Of a stretch of DNA of 64,000 nt, positions 15,659 through 24,276 are shown in pieces. The stretch spans positions 4,464,001-4,528,000 of the forward strand of contig NZ_CP020821.1 of the NCBI RefSeq assembly GCF_002105755.1, given 5' to 3'. The notes beneath the pieces were generated by a model. It had not been told where the DNA came from, did no database searches, and saw nothing but the letters and a program-made list of their open reading frames with translations. Origin of the DNA: Mycobacterium colombiense CECT 3035. Lineage in GTDB: Bacteria; Actinomycetota; Actinomycetes; Mycobacteriales; Mycobacteriaceae. Position numbers and translations under genes: made by a program. Every line of letters begins with the position of its first letter. The first letter of the stretch is position 1.

Positions 15659-16936
15659 TCAGGTCGACGGCTTCTGTTTTCCGCCGTATCCCTCCCAAGG
15701 GCTGTAGTCGGCGATCAGCTCTTCCTGAGGTGGGCGCTGATCTTCGGGGACGTGCTGCAGATTGATCCGGATCCGGTACCAGATCGAACTGGGCCCGCGC
15801 ATCCCGTCGACCAGGATGTCGACCGGCTCCAGCCGGCGGGCCGCCGCGGGATAGCGGTCGCGCCACACGTCCAGCGCGGCCCACGCCTCGTCCTTGGTCT
15901 TGGTGCGGGCGATCTCGATCAGCGGCATCGTGGACTGGCGCCTGCCGTCGGAACGCTTGCCTGACCCCTTCGGCGCGCGCTCGGGCGGTCCCATCTCCTC
16001 GGCCAGCACCAGCAGCCGGTCCAGCTCGCCGACGGCGTCGTCGATCCCCGCCCAGGGGTCGCCGATCTCGGCAAACCGGGCGGGCACGGTGTCGATGGTG
16101 AACGCCCCGGGGTCGCAGCCGGCGACCTCGTCCCACTGCAGCGGCGTCGAGACCCGGGCGTCGGCCGTCGCCCGCACCGAGTACGCCGAGGCGACGGTCC
16201 GGTCCTTCGCGTTCTGGTTGAAGTCGACGAACACCCCCTCGCGTTCTTCCTTCCACCAGCGGCTCGTTGCCGCCTCGGGCACCCGCCGCTCGACTTCGCG
16301 GGCCACGGTCTGCGCGGCCAGCCGCACCTGGCGGAACTCCCAGCGCGGGGCTATGCGCGCGTAGATGTGAAAGCCGCGCGATCCCGACGTCTTCGGCCAC
16401 GCGGTCAGGCCGTAGTCCTCGAGCACCTCGCGCGCCACCAGCGCGACGTCCACGATGCGCCGCCACGAGACGCCGGGCATCGGATCCAGGTCGACCCGCA
16501 GCTCGTCGGGGTGATCGAGGTCGTCGGCCAGCACCGGATGCGGGTTGAGGTCGACGCAGCCCAGATTGACCGCCCAGGCCAGGCCCGCGGCGTCGTGGAT
16601 CACCGCCTCGGCCGCCGAAGTGCCTCGCGCGTAACGCAGTTCGGCAACATCAACCCAGTCCGGCCGCTTGGCCGGCGCCCGCTTCTGGAAGACCGCCTCT
16701 TCGGTGATGCCCTTGACGAAGCGCTTCAGGATCATCGGGCGGCCGGCCACACCGCGCAGCGCGCCGTCCGCCACTGACAGGTAATAGCGGACCAGGTCGA
16801 GCTTGGTGTACGGGCCCGAAAACGTGCCAGTGGTTTCGCCGGTGCTGGCGCGGGGGAACACCACCTTGTCCGGATGGGTAATGGTGACCTGGCGCCCGGC
16901 CACCTCCAGCGAAACCGGACGGGTCATGCGGTTCAT
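15659..16936 (-). CDS. LigD-like polymerase/primase domain protein, stand-alone (PolD2-like)
   Basis: A 425-residue protein with the archaeo-eukaryotic primase fold of the LigD polymerase domain, used in end-joining and gap repair. Visible elements are ITHPDKVVFPRA at the N-terminus, VNLGCVDLNPHP, the catalytic acidic motif RVDLDPMPGVSW (DxD), SGSRGFHIYARI and the third Asp-bearing stretch VDFNQNAKDRTVASAYSVR. No ligase or nuclease domain is attached. It corresponds to Rv0269c, of the PolD2 group of mycobacterial stand-alone polymerases, and as in other mycobacteria is next to fadD2. ATG at 16936 or 16927 are both possible; neither has a good ribosome site. Confidence 0.85.
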   Translation of the reverse strand: MNRMTRPVSLEVAGRQVTITHPDKVVFPRASTGETTGTFSGPYTKLDLVRYYLSVADGALRGVAGRPMILKRFVKGITEEAVFQKRAPAKRPDWVDVAELRYARGTSAAEAVIHDAAGLAWAVNLGCVDLNPHPVLADDLDHPDELRVDLDPMPGVSWRRIVDVALVAREVLEDYGLTAWPKTSGSRGFHIYARIAPRWEFRQVRLAAQTVAREVERRVPEAATSRWWKEEREGVFVDFNQNAKDRTVASAYSVRATADARVSTPLQWDEVAGCDPGAFTIDTVPARFAEIGDPWAGIDDAVGELDRLLVLAEEMGPPERAPKGSGKRSDGRRQSTMPLIEIARTKTKDEAWAALDVWRDRYPAAARRLEPVDILVDGMRGPSSIWYRIRINLQHVPEDQRPPQEELIADYSPWEGYGGKQKPST

Positions 16937-16993
16937 GCTAATTCGCCAGAATTTCTGGCCGTACTGAGACGGACGTCACATAAGGTGGATTTC

Positions 16994-18673
16994 ATGCCTA
17001 ACCTCCTCGGCCTGCCCGGTCAGGCCGCCGCAAAAGTTCAGCAGTACGTCGAGCGTGGCTCCGCTGAACTGCACTACGTGCGCAAGATCTTCGAGTCGGG
17101 CGCGTTCCGGATCGAGCCGCCGCAGAACTACGCCGCGATGGCCGCCGACATCTACAAGTGGGGGGAGTTCGGCATGCTGCCGTCTCTCAACGCGAGACGC
17201 CACCCCGACCGCGCCGCGTGCATCGACGAGGAGGGCGAGTTCTCCTACCGGGAGCTCGACGAGGCGGGGCACGCCGTGGCGCACGGGTTGCTCGAGAAGG
17301 GCATCAAGGGTGGGGACGGCATCGCCATCCTGGCCCGCAACACCCGCTGGTTCCTGGTCGCCAACTACGGCGCCGCCCGGGTGGGCGCCCGGATCATCCT
17401 GCTCAACAGCGAGTTCTCCGGCCCGCAAATCAAAGAGGTGTCCGAGCGCGAGGGCGCCAAGCTGATCATCTACGACGACGAGTACACCAAGGCCGTCAGC
17501 AAAGCCGAGCCGGAGCTGGGGAAGCTACGGGCGCTCGGCACCAACCCGGATGCCGACGAGCCGTCCGGCAGCACCGACGAGACGCTGGCCGAGCTGATCG
17601 AGCGGAGCAGCAAGGACCCCGCCCCCAAGGCGGCCAAGCACGCCTCGATCATCATCCTGACCAGCGGAACCACCGGCACCCCGAAGGGCGCGAACCGCAG
17701 CACCCCGCCGACCCTGGCGCCGGTGGGCGGCATCCTGTCGCACGTGCCGTTCAAGGCCGGCGAGGTGACCTCGCTGCCGGCGCCGATGTTCCACGCGCTG
17801 GGTTACCTGCACGGCACCATCGCGATGTTCCTCGGGTCGACGCTGGTGCTGCGCCGCAAGTTCAAGCCGCCGCTGGTGCTGGAAGACATCGAGAAGCACA
17901 AGGTCACCGCGATGGTCGTCGTCCCGGTGATGCTGTCGCGGATCCTCGAAGCGGTCGAGAAGATGGACAGGAAGCCCGACCTGTCCAGCCTGAAGATCGT
18001 GTTCGTCTCGGGGTCGGCGCTGGGCGCCGACCTGGCCGAACGGGCGCTCAAGGACCTCGGCCCGGTCATCTACAACATGTACGGCTCGACCGAGATCGCG
18101 TTCGCGACCATCGCCGAGCCCAAGCACCTGGAGTACAACTCGTCGACGGTCGGCCCGGTGGTCAAGGGCGTGCGCGTCAAGATCTACGACGACAACGGCA
18201 AGGAGCTGCCGCAGGGCGAGGTCGGCCGCATCTTCGTCGGCAACGCCTTCCCGTTCGAGGGCTACACCGGCGGGGGGAAGAAGCAGATCATCGACGGGTT
18301 GTTGTCCTCGGGCGACGTCGGTTACTTCGACGAGAACGGGCTGCTGTACATCAGTGGCCGCGACGACGAGATGATCGTCTCCGGCGGCGAGAACGTCTTC
18401 CCGGCCGAGGTCGAAGACCTGATCACCGGCCATCCCGACGTCGTGGAGGCCACCGCGATCGGCGTCGAAGACAAGGAATGGGGCCACCGCCTGCGCGCCT
18501 TCGTGGTCAAGAAGGACGGCGCCGACCTCGACGAGGACACCGTCAAGCACTACGTGCGCGATCACCTGGCCCGCTACAAGGTGCCGCGCGAGGTGGTCTT
18601 CCTCGACGAGCTGCCGCGCAACCCCACGGGCAAGATCCTCAAGCGCGAGTTGCGCGAAATGGACGTCGACTAG
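16994..18673 (+). CDS. fadD2: Fatty-acyl-CoA synthetase FadD2
   Basis: ANL-superfamily enzyme that activates a carboxylic acid to acyl-AMP and then acyl-CoA. In 559 residues it shows the P-loop ILTSGTTGTPKG (about 220-231), YNMYGSTE (about 360), SGDVGYFDENGLLYISGRDDE (about 437) and the C-terminal catalytic lysine in PTGKILKREL (about 548). ATG at 16994 has AAGGTGG eight bases ahead and gives the length of Rv0270. Divergent from the polymerase gene, convergent with the ribbon-helix-helix gene; a short hairpin (AGCCC/GGGCT) at its stop may help termination. fadE6 lies 1.4 kb downstream on the other strand, and the two may act in the same lipid or steroid catabolic route. Confidence 0.92.
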   Translation: MPNLLGLPGQAAAKVQQYVERGSAELHYVRKIFESGAFRIEPPQNYAAMAADIYKWGEFGMLPSLNARRHPDRAACIDEEGEFSYRELDEAGHAVAHGLLEKGIKGGDGIAILARNTRWFLVANYGAARVGARIILLNSEFSGPQIKEVSEREGAKLIIYDDEYTKAVSKAEPELGKLRALGTNPDADEPSGSTDETLAELIERSSKDPAPKAAKHASIIILTSGTTGTPKGANRSTPPTLAPVGGILSHVPFKAGEVTSLPAPMFHALGYLHGTIAMFLGSTLVLRRKFKPPLVLEDIEKHKVTAMVVVPVMLSRILEAVEKMDRKPDLSSLKIVFVSGSALGADLAERALKDLGPVIYNMYGSTEIAFATIAEPKHLEYNSSTVGPVVKGVRVKIYDDNGKELPQGEVGRIFVGNAFPFEGYTGGGKKQIIDGLLSSGDVGYFDENGLLYISGRDDEMIVSGGENVFPAEVEDLITGHPDVVEATAIGVEDKEWGHRLRAFVVKKDGADLDEDTVKHYVRDHLARYKVPREVVFLDELPRNPTGKILKRELREMDVD

Positions 18674-18710
18674 CCCGTTCGGGCTGGCGGGTCACGCCTG
18701 ATGGGCGGGA

Positions 18711-19073
18711 TCAGCGGCGATCTTTGATGGCGCGGGTGATCTGTGCCGTCAGCTTGGGGTCGACAAGAAGTTGATCGATGAGCGCGGTGAGGACCTCTTG
18801 CCCGGTCACCCGGGCGACGCCCAACCGGTCGGCCGCCTCGCGCTGCCAGATGTCGAGGGCCCGGTGGGTGGCCGCCGGCAGGTCGACGGTCCGGCGCGTC
18901 CGCTGGGTGCGTCCCTGCTGGCCGGCGGTCGGCTGGCTGGCGATCCGTTGGCCGCCCTGGTGCCCGAGACTGGTGAGACGCTCGGTGGGGGCGGCGTCCC
19001 CGGAGGGCCCGGCCGACCTGGCGGCGCGAAAGGTTCCGGCGCTGGGTCCGCTGTGGCTGTTGTTGAAGTTCAC
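18711..19073 (-). CDS. Ribbon-helix-helix-like protein, function unknown
   Basis: About 120 residues. The first 70 are low-complexity and probably disordered (Ser, Gly, Gln, Thr, Arg). The last 50 (RTRRTVDLPAATHRALDIWQ followed by two helices, ending LTAQITRAIKDRR) look like a ribbon-helix-helix fold of the ParG/CopG sort, which binds DNA as a dimer. A GTG at 19073 with GGAGG eleven bases upstream is the best start; an in-frame TTG at 19100 lies ahead of it without such a site. No partition ATPase or toxin gene is adjacent. A DNA-binding role is inferred from the fold only. Confidence 0.6.
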   Translation of the reverse strand: MNFNNSHSGPSAGTFRAARSAGPSGDAAPTERLTSLGHQGGQRIASQPTAGQQGRTQRTRRTVDLPAATHRALDIWQREAADRLGVARVTGQEVLTALIDQLLVDPKLTAQITRAIKDRR

Positions 19074-19642
19074 TTCGGTGTCTTCCTCCGTGAGTGCCAA
19101 TCAGTAAATCAGCGCTCGGTGCCGTTGTGTCAATACTGATTCTGTCACCGACGCCAGCGTAAGTCGCGTCGCCGGGCCGCCCACCTCCCGGTCGGCGGCC
19201 CCACGGCTGGGAACGCAGTTGCGCGGCTGCGCGCCGCCTCGCCCCGCAGATCGTGCCGCAAATCGACCAAAGTAGCTGCCTGGCCTGGAATGCTCCTTTT
19301 GGTGAAGGGAAATGGCGCGGCTTGGGGCGCCTGAAAACGGGGGGAAGTCAACATTTCCTGCAATGCGCAAAGCCGGACATCAGTAGGTACGTGATCCGTA
19401 GGCCAGTAGATCAGTAGACAATGTTTGAGCTGCGGTGATTGCTGGGCTGCAGGCTCCCGCATCAGTATTTGCAGATAAATGAATTACGGAAATACGGGCA
19501 ACAACGACTGGATTATTAGCGTGGTTCAACGCCGTTGTTATGCAATTCACAATAGCCAAATAGCGAATTGATCTTGTTTGCTCGGAAATGTCCAACTAAC
19601 GTTTTTGCTATCGGTGGTAAGTGGTTGGAAAGGAAAACTTTG
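19074..19642. other. Intergenic region with AT-rich stretch
   Basis: Some 570 bases between the RHH-like gene and a small secreted protein gene. The right half (19380-19640) is clearly more AT-rich than its surroundings and holds loose inverted repeats (AACAACG 19500-19506 with CGTTGTT 19533-19539; CAATTC and GAATTG around 19543-19567). It probably contains the promoter of the secreted protein gene. Short open frames in the left half have no recognisable features. Confidence 0.5.
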
Positions 19643-19939
19643 ATGATCCTCGGGCGATCATTATGCGGCGCGGCCGCAGGTGTCCTAGGTGCCGGGGCTG
19701 TGGTCGGCGCGCTGCTTTTCGGCGGCGCCCCCACTGCTCAGGCCGCTCCTGCGCCCGCTGCCACCACCAGCTTCGCCAGTGCTGGGCCGCACAGCGGACC
19801 GGGCTTCATCCCCGATCGCCCCGGCGGTCGCGGATGGGGCGGCCATGATGGTCGGGGAAATGGCAATTGGGGGCACGGCAATTGGGGCCGTGGCGGTGGC
19901 TACTGGGGCCCCCAGCACTGGTGGAACTGGTGGTGGTGA
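19643..19939 (+). CDS. Small secreted Gly/Trp-rich protein
   Basis: 98 residues, function unknown. A Sec signal peptide is clear: MILGRSLCGAAAGVLGAGA, a hydrophobic core, then PTAQAAPAP with a likely cleavage after AQA near residue 34. The mature part is short, rich in Gly, His and Trp, and ends with repeats of G-x-W (NWGHGNWGRG, then WWNWWW). Such tails suggest a surface or wall-associated peptide, and His/Trp clusters might bind metal or membranes, but nothing proves it. The ATG at 19643 follows a GGAAAGGAAAA leader. A 14-bp terminator hairpin follows at 20014. Confidence 0.7.
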   Translation: MILGRSLCGAAAGVLGAGAVVGALLFGGAPTAQAAPAPAATTSFASAGPHSGPGFIPDRPGGRGWGGHDGRGNGNWGHGNWGRGGGYWGPQHWWNWWW

Positions 19940-20013
19940 CCACCATCTCCGCGCGGTAGGGCCATCGCCGACACGCCAACCCTCGGGATGGCCGACCGCG
20001 TAATGGGGGGATC

Positions 20014-20044
20014 CATGCCGGCCTGACTTAGTCAGGTCGGCATG
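20014..20044. terminator. Bidirectional terminator between the secreted protein gene and fadE6
   Basis: Fourteen-bp stem: CATGCCGGCCTGAC (20014-20027) pairs with GTCAGGTCGGCATG (20031-20044) with one G-T wobble and a TTA loop. It lies 75 bases past the plus-strand gene and 23 bases past the minus-strand fadE6 stop, as expected for a shared terminator. Confidence 0.8.
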
Positions 20045-20067
20045 GCCCTGTCTGGGGCCCTTTTGCC

Positions 20068-22269
20068 TTACGGGTCGCGGGGCAGGCCCAGCAGCCGTTC
20101 GGCGATGATGTTCAGCTGCACCTCGGAGGTACCGCCGTAAATGGTGGTGGCGCGGCTGGCCAACAGGTATTCGCCCCATTTGCCGGCTGATTGGTCGGGG
20201 TCGCCGATCGCGGCGTCGGTGCCGAACGACGAGACCGCGAATTCGGCGTATCCCTGGCCGGTGCGCATGGACAGCAGCTTGGAGATCGCCGCCGACGGCA
20301 TGGCGTCCCCACCGGCCAGCGTCAGCAGCGTCGAGCGCAGGTTGAGCACCTTGGCCGCATGGCCCTCGGCGATCAACTGGCCGGCTCGGTGCTGGGCGAT
20401 CTGATCGAAGTGCCCGTCACGAACGAACTCGACGAACTGGGCCAGCGTGGCCAGGAAGTTGGCCTCGCTGCTGCCGATCGACACCCGCTCGGCGGTCAGC
20501 GTGTTGCGGCTGACCTCCCAGCCCCGGTTGACCTCACCGAGCACACACTCGTCGGGCACGAATACGTCGTCGATGTAGACGGTGTTGAACATGGCGTTGC
20601 CGGTGAGCTCACGCAGCGGCTTGACCTCGACGCCCTCGCTCTTCATGTCCAACAGGAAATAAGTGATGCCGGCGTGTTTCGGGGCACTGGGATCCGTCCT
20701 GGCCAACAGCGCGCCCCACTGCGAGAACTGCGCGGCGGTGGTCCAGATCTTCTGGCCGGTGATGCGCCAGCCGCCGTCGGTCCTGGTGGCCTTGGTGGTG
20801 AGGCCGGCCAGGTCCGATCCGGCGCCAGGCTCGGAAAACAGCTGGCACCAGATCATTTCGCCGCGGAAGGTGGCCGGGAGGAACCGCTGTTTTTGCTCCT
20901 CGGTCCCGAACGCCACGATCGACGGGACGATCCAGGTCGCGATTCCCGTCTGCGGCCGCTTGACCCGCCCGGAGGTGAACTCCTGGGCGATGATGATCTG
21001 CTCCACCGGGCTGGCGGCCCGGCCCCACGGCTTCGGGAGATAGGGCAGTACCCAACCACCCTCGGCGATCGCGACCTTGCGCTGCTCCCGCTCCATCTCC
21101 TTGAACGCGGCAACCTCGGCGCGGATCTCCGCCCGCAGCTTCTCGGTGTCGGGATCGAGGTCGATGTCCACCGCGCGCATCCCGGTGGTGGTGGCGGTGT
21201 CGACGACCTTCTGCGGGTAATCCGAACTGCGGCCGAAGGAGGCGGCCAGCATCAGCGCCCGGCGGTAGTAGACGCCTGCGTCGTGCTCCCAGGTGAAGCC
21301 GATTCCGCCGTGCACCTGAATGCAGTCCTGGGCACAGCGCTGGGCGGCCGCGGGCGCCAGCGTCGCCGCGACGGCGGCTGCGAAGTCGACGTGCGAACCG
21401 ACTGTGTCCCAACCATTCTCGCGGGCCTCGTCGATCGCGCGGGCCGCGTCCCACACTGCCGCGGTGGCCCGCTCGGTGTCGGCGATCATCTCGGCGCACT
21501 TGTGCTTGATGGCCTGGAACTGGCCGATCGGGCGGCCGAACTGCTCGCGGACCTTGGCGTAGTGCGAGGCGGTGTCGGTCGCCCAGCGCGCCACCCCGGT
21601 CGCTTCGGCGGACAGCAGCGTGGTCATCAACGCGTGGGCCGTCGCCATGCTCAGGTTCGTCAGCACGACGTCCTCGCCGACCTCGACGGCGTTGGCCCGG
21701 ACGTCGGCGATGGGCCGCAGCGGATCCAGGCTTTTCACCGGCTCGATCTCGAGCTGGTTGGCGCGCAGCACCACCCACGCCTCGCCGCTGTCGATCGCGA
21801 CCGGCAACACCAGCAGCGTGGCCTGCGCCGCGGCGGGGACCGCACGGACCTCGCCGCGGATCACCAGTGAGTTGCCCTGCCGGGTGGCGGTCAGCGCGCA
21901 GCAATTCAGGCCGTAGGCGGCGATTTCGGCGCCGGACGCCAGCTCGCAGAGCACCTTCGCGTCGGGGTCGTGCGCGGAGATCAGGGCGCTGGCGATCGCC
22001 GAGGGCACGAACGGCCCCGGCACCGCCCCGTAACCGAATTCGGCCAGCACGATGGCCAACTCGAGAATGCCGAAGCCCTGCCCGCCGACCGACTCGGCGA
22101 GATGGACGCCGTGCAGTCCCTGGTCGGCGGCGGCCTGCCAATACGGCGGCGGGTTCTCTACCGGCGTCTCCATGGCCGCGTGCAGCGTCTCGGACGGCGC
22201 GATGCGCGCCACCAGCGAGCGCACGGAATCGGCCAGGTCTTGATGCTCGGGATTGATCGCGATCGGCAT
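20068..22269 (-). CDS. fadE6: Two-domain acyl-CoA dehydrogenase FadE6
   Basis: A 733-residue fusion of two acyl-CoA dehydrogenase-type halves. Residues 1 to about 360 form a first FAD-binding ACAD-like half (NPEHQDLADSVRSL, HYAKVREQFGRPIGQFQAIKH). Residues about 370-733 form a second with the ACAD signature (QLFSEPGAGSDLAGLTTKA, GWRITGQKIWTT) and the C-terminal block TIYGGTSEVQLNIIAERLLGLPR. Length matches Rv0271c. Such tandem ACADs form heterodimer-like units acting on bulky substrates such as steroid side chains; the substrate here is not known. ATG at 22269. A CAACC-N4-GGTTG palindrome 56 bases upstream may be the operator for the TetR encoded two genes away. Confidence 0.9.
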   Translation of the reverse strand: MPIAINPEHQDLADSVRSLVARIAPSETLHAAMETPVENPPPYWQAAADQGLHGVHLAESVGGQGFGILELAIVLAEFGYGAVPGPFVPSAIASALISAHDPDAKVLCELASGAEIAAYGLNCCALTATRQGNSLVIRGEVRAVPAAAQATLLVLPVAIDSGEAWVVLRANQLEIEPVKSLDPLRPIADVRANAVEVGEDVVLTNLSMATAHALMTTLLSAEATGVARWATDTASHYAKVREQFGRPIGQFQAIKHKCAEMIADTERATAAVWDAARAIDEARENGWDTVGSHVDFAAAVAATLAPAAAQRCAQDCIQVHGGIGFTWEHDAGVYYRRALMLAASFGRSSDYPQKVVDTATTTGMRAVDIDLDPDTEKLRAEIRAEVAAFKEMEREQRKVAIAEGGWVLPYLPKPWGRAASPVEQIIIAQEFTSGRVKRPQTGIATWIVPSIVAFGTEEQKQRFLPATFRGEMIWCQLFSEPGAGSDLAGLTTKATRTDGGWRITGQKIWTTAAQFSQWGALLARTDPSAPKHAGITYFLLDMKSEGVEVKPLRELTGNAMFNTVYIDDVFVPDECVLGEVNRGWEVSRNTLTAERVSIGSSEANFLATLAQFVEFVRDGHFDQIAQHRAGQLIAEGHAAKVLNLRSTLLTLAGGDAMPSAAISKLLSMRTGQGYAEFAVSSFGTDAAIGDPDQSAGKWGEYLLASRATTIYGGTSEVQLNIIAERLLGLPRDP

Positions 22270-22324
22270 TGGTCGCCTTCCGTTGCTGCAGGAGGCCGTT
22301 TCGGCCCAGTACCTTCCAAGCTAA

Positions 22325-22338
22325 CAACCAGTCGGTTG
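22325..22338. promoter_or_regulatory. Palindrome CAACC-N4-GGTTG upstream of fadE6
   Basis: CAACC (22325-22329) and GGTTG (22334-22338) flank AGTC, with further partial symmetry outside. It lies in the 130-base gap between the hydrolase stop and the fadE6 start, in a position suited to a repressor. TetR operators of lipid genes in mycobacteria are often palindromes of this size. No direct evidence links it to a given regulator. Confidence 0.35.
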
Positions 22339-22399
22339 GTTGACGATAGGGGCTAGCGGCCGCCCGCCGCGGGCGGCCGGACGACGTCGGCGCGCACTG

Positions 22400-23530
22400 T
22401 CAGCGCCACCGCTTGCCGATCCATTGGGTGATGATGTCGGCCTGCTCACCGCGTGCCCCCGGGGTGGTGAAGTAGTGATCGGTGTCCACCGAGGCCCGTG
22501 TCTTGTCGGTGCCGGCGAGGGCATCGAAAATGCGTTGGGCGTCAGAGGGAAACACCCCGGTGTCGGCCTCGGCGTTGATCACCAGGGCCGGACAGCTGAT
22601 CCGGGCCAGGTGCGGTTCCGCGCGGGTTTGCGCCACCCGCAGGCTCCACATGCTCAGCCAGTTGCGCAGCGTGCAGGCCGCCGCGATCCCGTGCGCCGAG
22701 CGGTTCGCCTTGGCCGGCACGCCCGCGTAGCACATGTTGGGTTGTCGCTTGGTCGGCTCGATGCCGGGGTCCACCATGCGGGGATCGGCCCAGGTCCGCA
22801 TCACGCTGAACGGGCGATCGGAAAAGCCTGCCGCCCGAACGCGTTTGAGCTCGGTTTCGGCCCAGTCGGTGATCGCGTGGTTGCGTGCCGTCTGCGCGGT
22901 GCGGTAACGGGCGAGGAACTCGGCGGAGAACGGCGGGCCGTTGCGCTCGTTGAACAGGTCGAGGTCGGCGTCGGTGGCCACCGGGTCGTTCTCGTCGACG
23001 ACGGCGGCGTCCATCCAGGCGGTGAGCACCTCCGGGCGCCCGGGGTGGGCGGCGGTGGCGACGTAGCCGTCGGCCGGTGGCAATTCGGTCAGCCCGGCGG
23101 CCGGGCGCATCCCGTCCAGCGGAGTGACGTTCGGTGAGACCGCCTGCGACTGGTAGGCGGCCATCAACGAGCCGCCACCCGAATTACCCAATAGCACCAC
23201 GGTATCCACGCCCTGGGCCTCACGTAGCCAGCGGACCCCGACGCCGATGTCGACCAGCGCGTGGTCGAGCAGGAAGCTGCTCTCGAAGCCGCGAAACCTG
23301 GTGTTCCACCCCAGGAAACCGACGCCGCGCGTGGCCATGTAGTCGGCGAGGTAGTGCTCGGAGAAGTCGATCTGATAGTGCGTGGCGATCATCGCCACCT
23401 TGGGTTTGCGCCCCACCCCCCGGTGGTACAGGCCCTGGCACGGGTGCCCGCCCGCGCCGGCGCGCCCCGCGGTGGGCGACGGCACCCCGATGAATTCGCG
23501 GATCACGCCGGCACCGGTACGACGAGTCAA
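22400..23530 (-). CDS. Alpha/beta hydrolase (Rv0272c-like)
   Basis: A 376-residue alpha/beta-hydrolase. The nucleophile elbow is GNSGGG near residue 110 (VVLLGNSGGGSLMAA), the acid lies in the stretch ALVINAEADTGVFPSDAQ, and the His in the C-terminal DTDHYFTTPG. An oxyanion stretch with aromatic HGxx type is not seen, so the substrate is open; esterase or thioesterase action on the fadD2/fadE6 pathway intermediates is a reasonable guess. The start is taken as TTG at 23530 (LTRRTGAGVIREF), preceded by AGGGGG ten bases away, giving the same length as Rv0272c. It lies 14 bases after the TetR gene stop on the same strand. Confidence 0.8.
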   Translation of the reverse strand: MTRRTGAGVIREFIGVPSPTAGRAGAGGHPCQGLYHRGVGRKPKVAMIATHYQIDFSEHYLADYMATRGVGFLGWNTRFRGFESSFLLDHALVDIGVGVRWLREAQGVDTVVLLGNSGGGSLMAAYQSQAVSPNVTPLDGMRPAAGLTELPPADGYVATAAHPGRPEVLTAWMDAAVVDENDPVATDADLDLFNERNGPPFSAEFLARYRTAQTARNHAITDWAETELKRVRAAGFSDRPFSVMRTWADPRMVDPGIEPTKRQPNMCYAGVPAKANRSAHGIAAACTLRNWLSMWSLRVAQTRAEPHLARISCPALVINAEADTGVFPSDAQRIFDALAGTDKTRASVDTDHYFTTPGARGEQADIITQWIGKRWR

Positions 23531-23544
23531 TTCAGCTGTCCCCC

Positions 23545-24180
23545 TTACGCATAGATGGCCCGGTAGTAGATGTTGGCGAGGGTCTGGATGCAGGCCTGAT
23601 CGTCGGGTTGCGACGCACGCGCCCCGCCGAGCTGCACGTAACAGAACTGGTTGAACATCGCCACGATGGCCTCGGCGATCAGCCGGGGATCGTCGCCGCG
23701 GCAATGGCCCTCGGCCTGGGCGCGCCGGACCGATTCGGCGATGAAAGAGATTGGTATCTCGCAGATCTCGGCCCAGTACTGGGCGAAGTCGTCATTGATC
23801 ATCGCCAGCTGCGACACGCTGATCACCTCGGCGAGCCGGTGCCGGTAGGTGTGCCAGTGCGCGGCGGCCGCGGCGTGGGCCCGCTCCCGGTCGGACAGGC
23901 CGTGTTCGGTCACCGACAGCGCTCGCTCGTTGGCCTCGTCGCGGAAGCGCAGCGCCCACTGGCGCACCATCGCCTCTTTGGACTCGTAGTAGTTGTAGAA
24001 CGACGCAGCCGACCGTCCGGCCTCGGCGGCGATGTCGGCGATGGTCGTGGCGAGGACGCCCTTGCGCGCGATGACGGTGCGGGCGGCCAGGTCGATGGCG
24101 GCCTGCGTGCGCCTGCCGCGAACGGTGGGCAGTTCCGCGGGCCGACTGGTCCGGTCGGCAGGGGACGCCGCGGTCGACAC
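23545..24180 (-). CDS. TetR family transcriptional regulator (Rv0273c-like)
   Basis: A 211-residue repressor with an N-terminal HTH (RRTQAAIDLAARTVIARKG, then TTIADIAAEAGRSAASFYNYYESKEAM, about residues 22-68) and a helical effector domain. The GTG at 24180 (VSTAASPADR) is chosen because GGGAGG stands seven bases before it; the frame is open further upstream but runs into the divergent promoter. It heads a minus-strand operon with the alpha/beta hydrolase and possibly fadE6 and diverges from the glyoxalase-fold gene across 96 bases that contain a palindrome. Probable target: its own operon and the divergent gene. Confidence 0.85.
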   Translation of the reverse strand: MSTAASPADRTSRPAELPTVRGRRTQAAIDLAARTVIARKGVLATTIADIAAEAGRSAASFYNYYESKEAMVRQWALRFRDEANERALSVTEHGLSDRERAHAAAAAHWHTYRHRLAEVISVSQLAMINDDFAQYWAEICEIPISFIAESVRRAQAEGHCRGDDPRLIAEAIVAMFNQFCYVQLGGARASQPDDQACIQTLANIYYRAIYA

Positions 24181-24203
24181 CTGCGCACCTCCCTGGGCCA
24201 AAA

Positions 24204-24225
24204 CTGAAACTGATGTTAGATTCAG
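24204..24225. promoter_or_regulatory. Imperfect palindrome between the TetR gene and the glyoxalase gene
   Basis: CTGAA (24204-24208) and TTCAG (24221-24225) bound a 22-base element whose inner bases are also partly symmetric (8 of 11 pairs overall). It sits centrally between two divergent genes, one a TetR repressor, the usual position of an autoregulatory operator. Confidence 0.45.
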
Positions 24226-24276
24226 ATTTGGATCTTGGCCAGGATCGTCAATCCGGGGACCGAGGGGAGCCACCAG

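Noticed and set aside
19101..19370. Possible 89-residue minus-strand gene
   Set aside because: No ribosome site, no family pattern, and composition unlike neighbouring proteins.
19500..19539. AACAACG / CGTTGTT inverted repeat
   Set aside because: Seven-bp arms with a 26-base loop in an AT-rich region are expected by chance.
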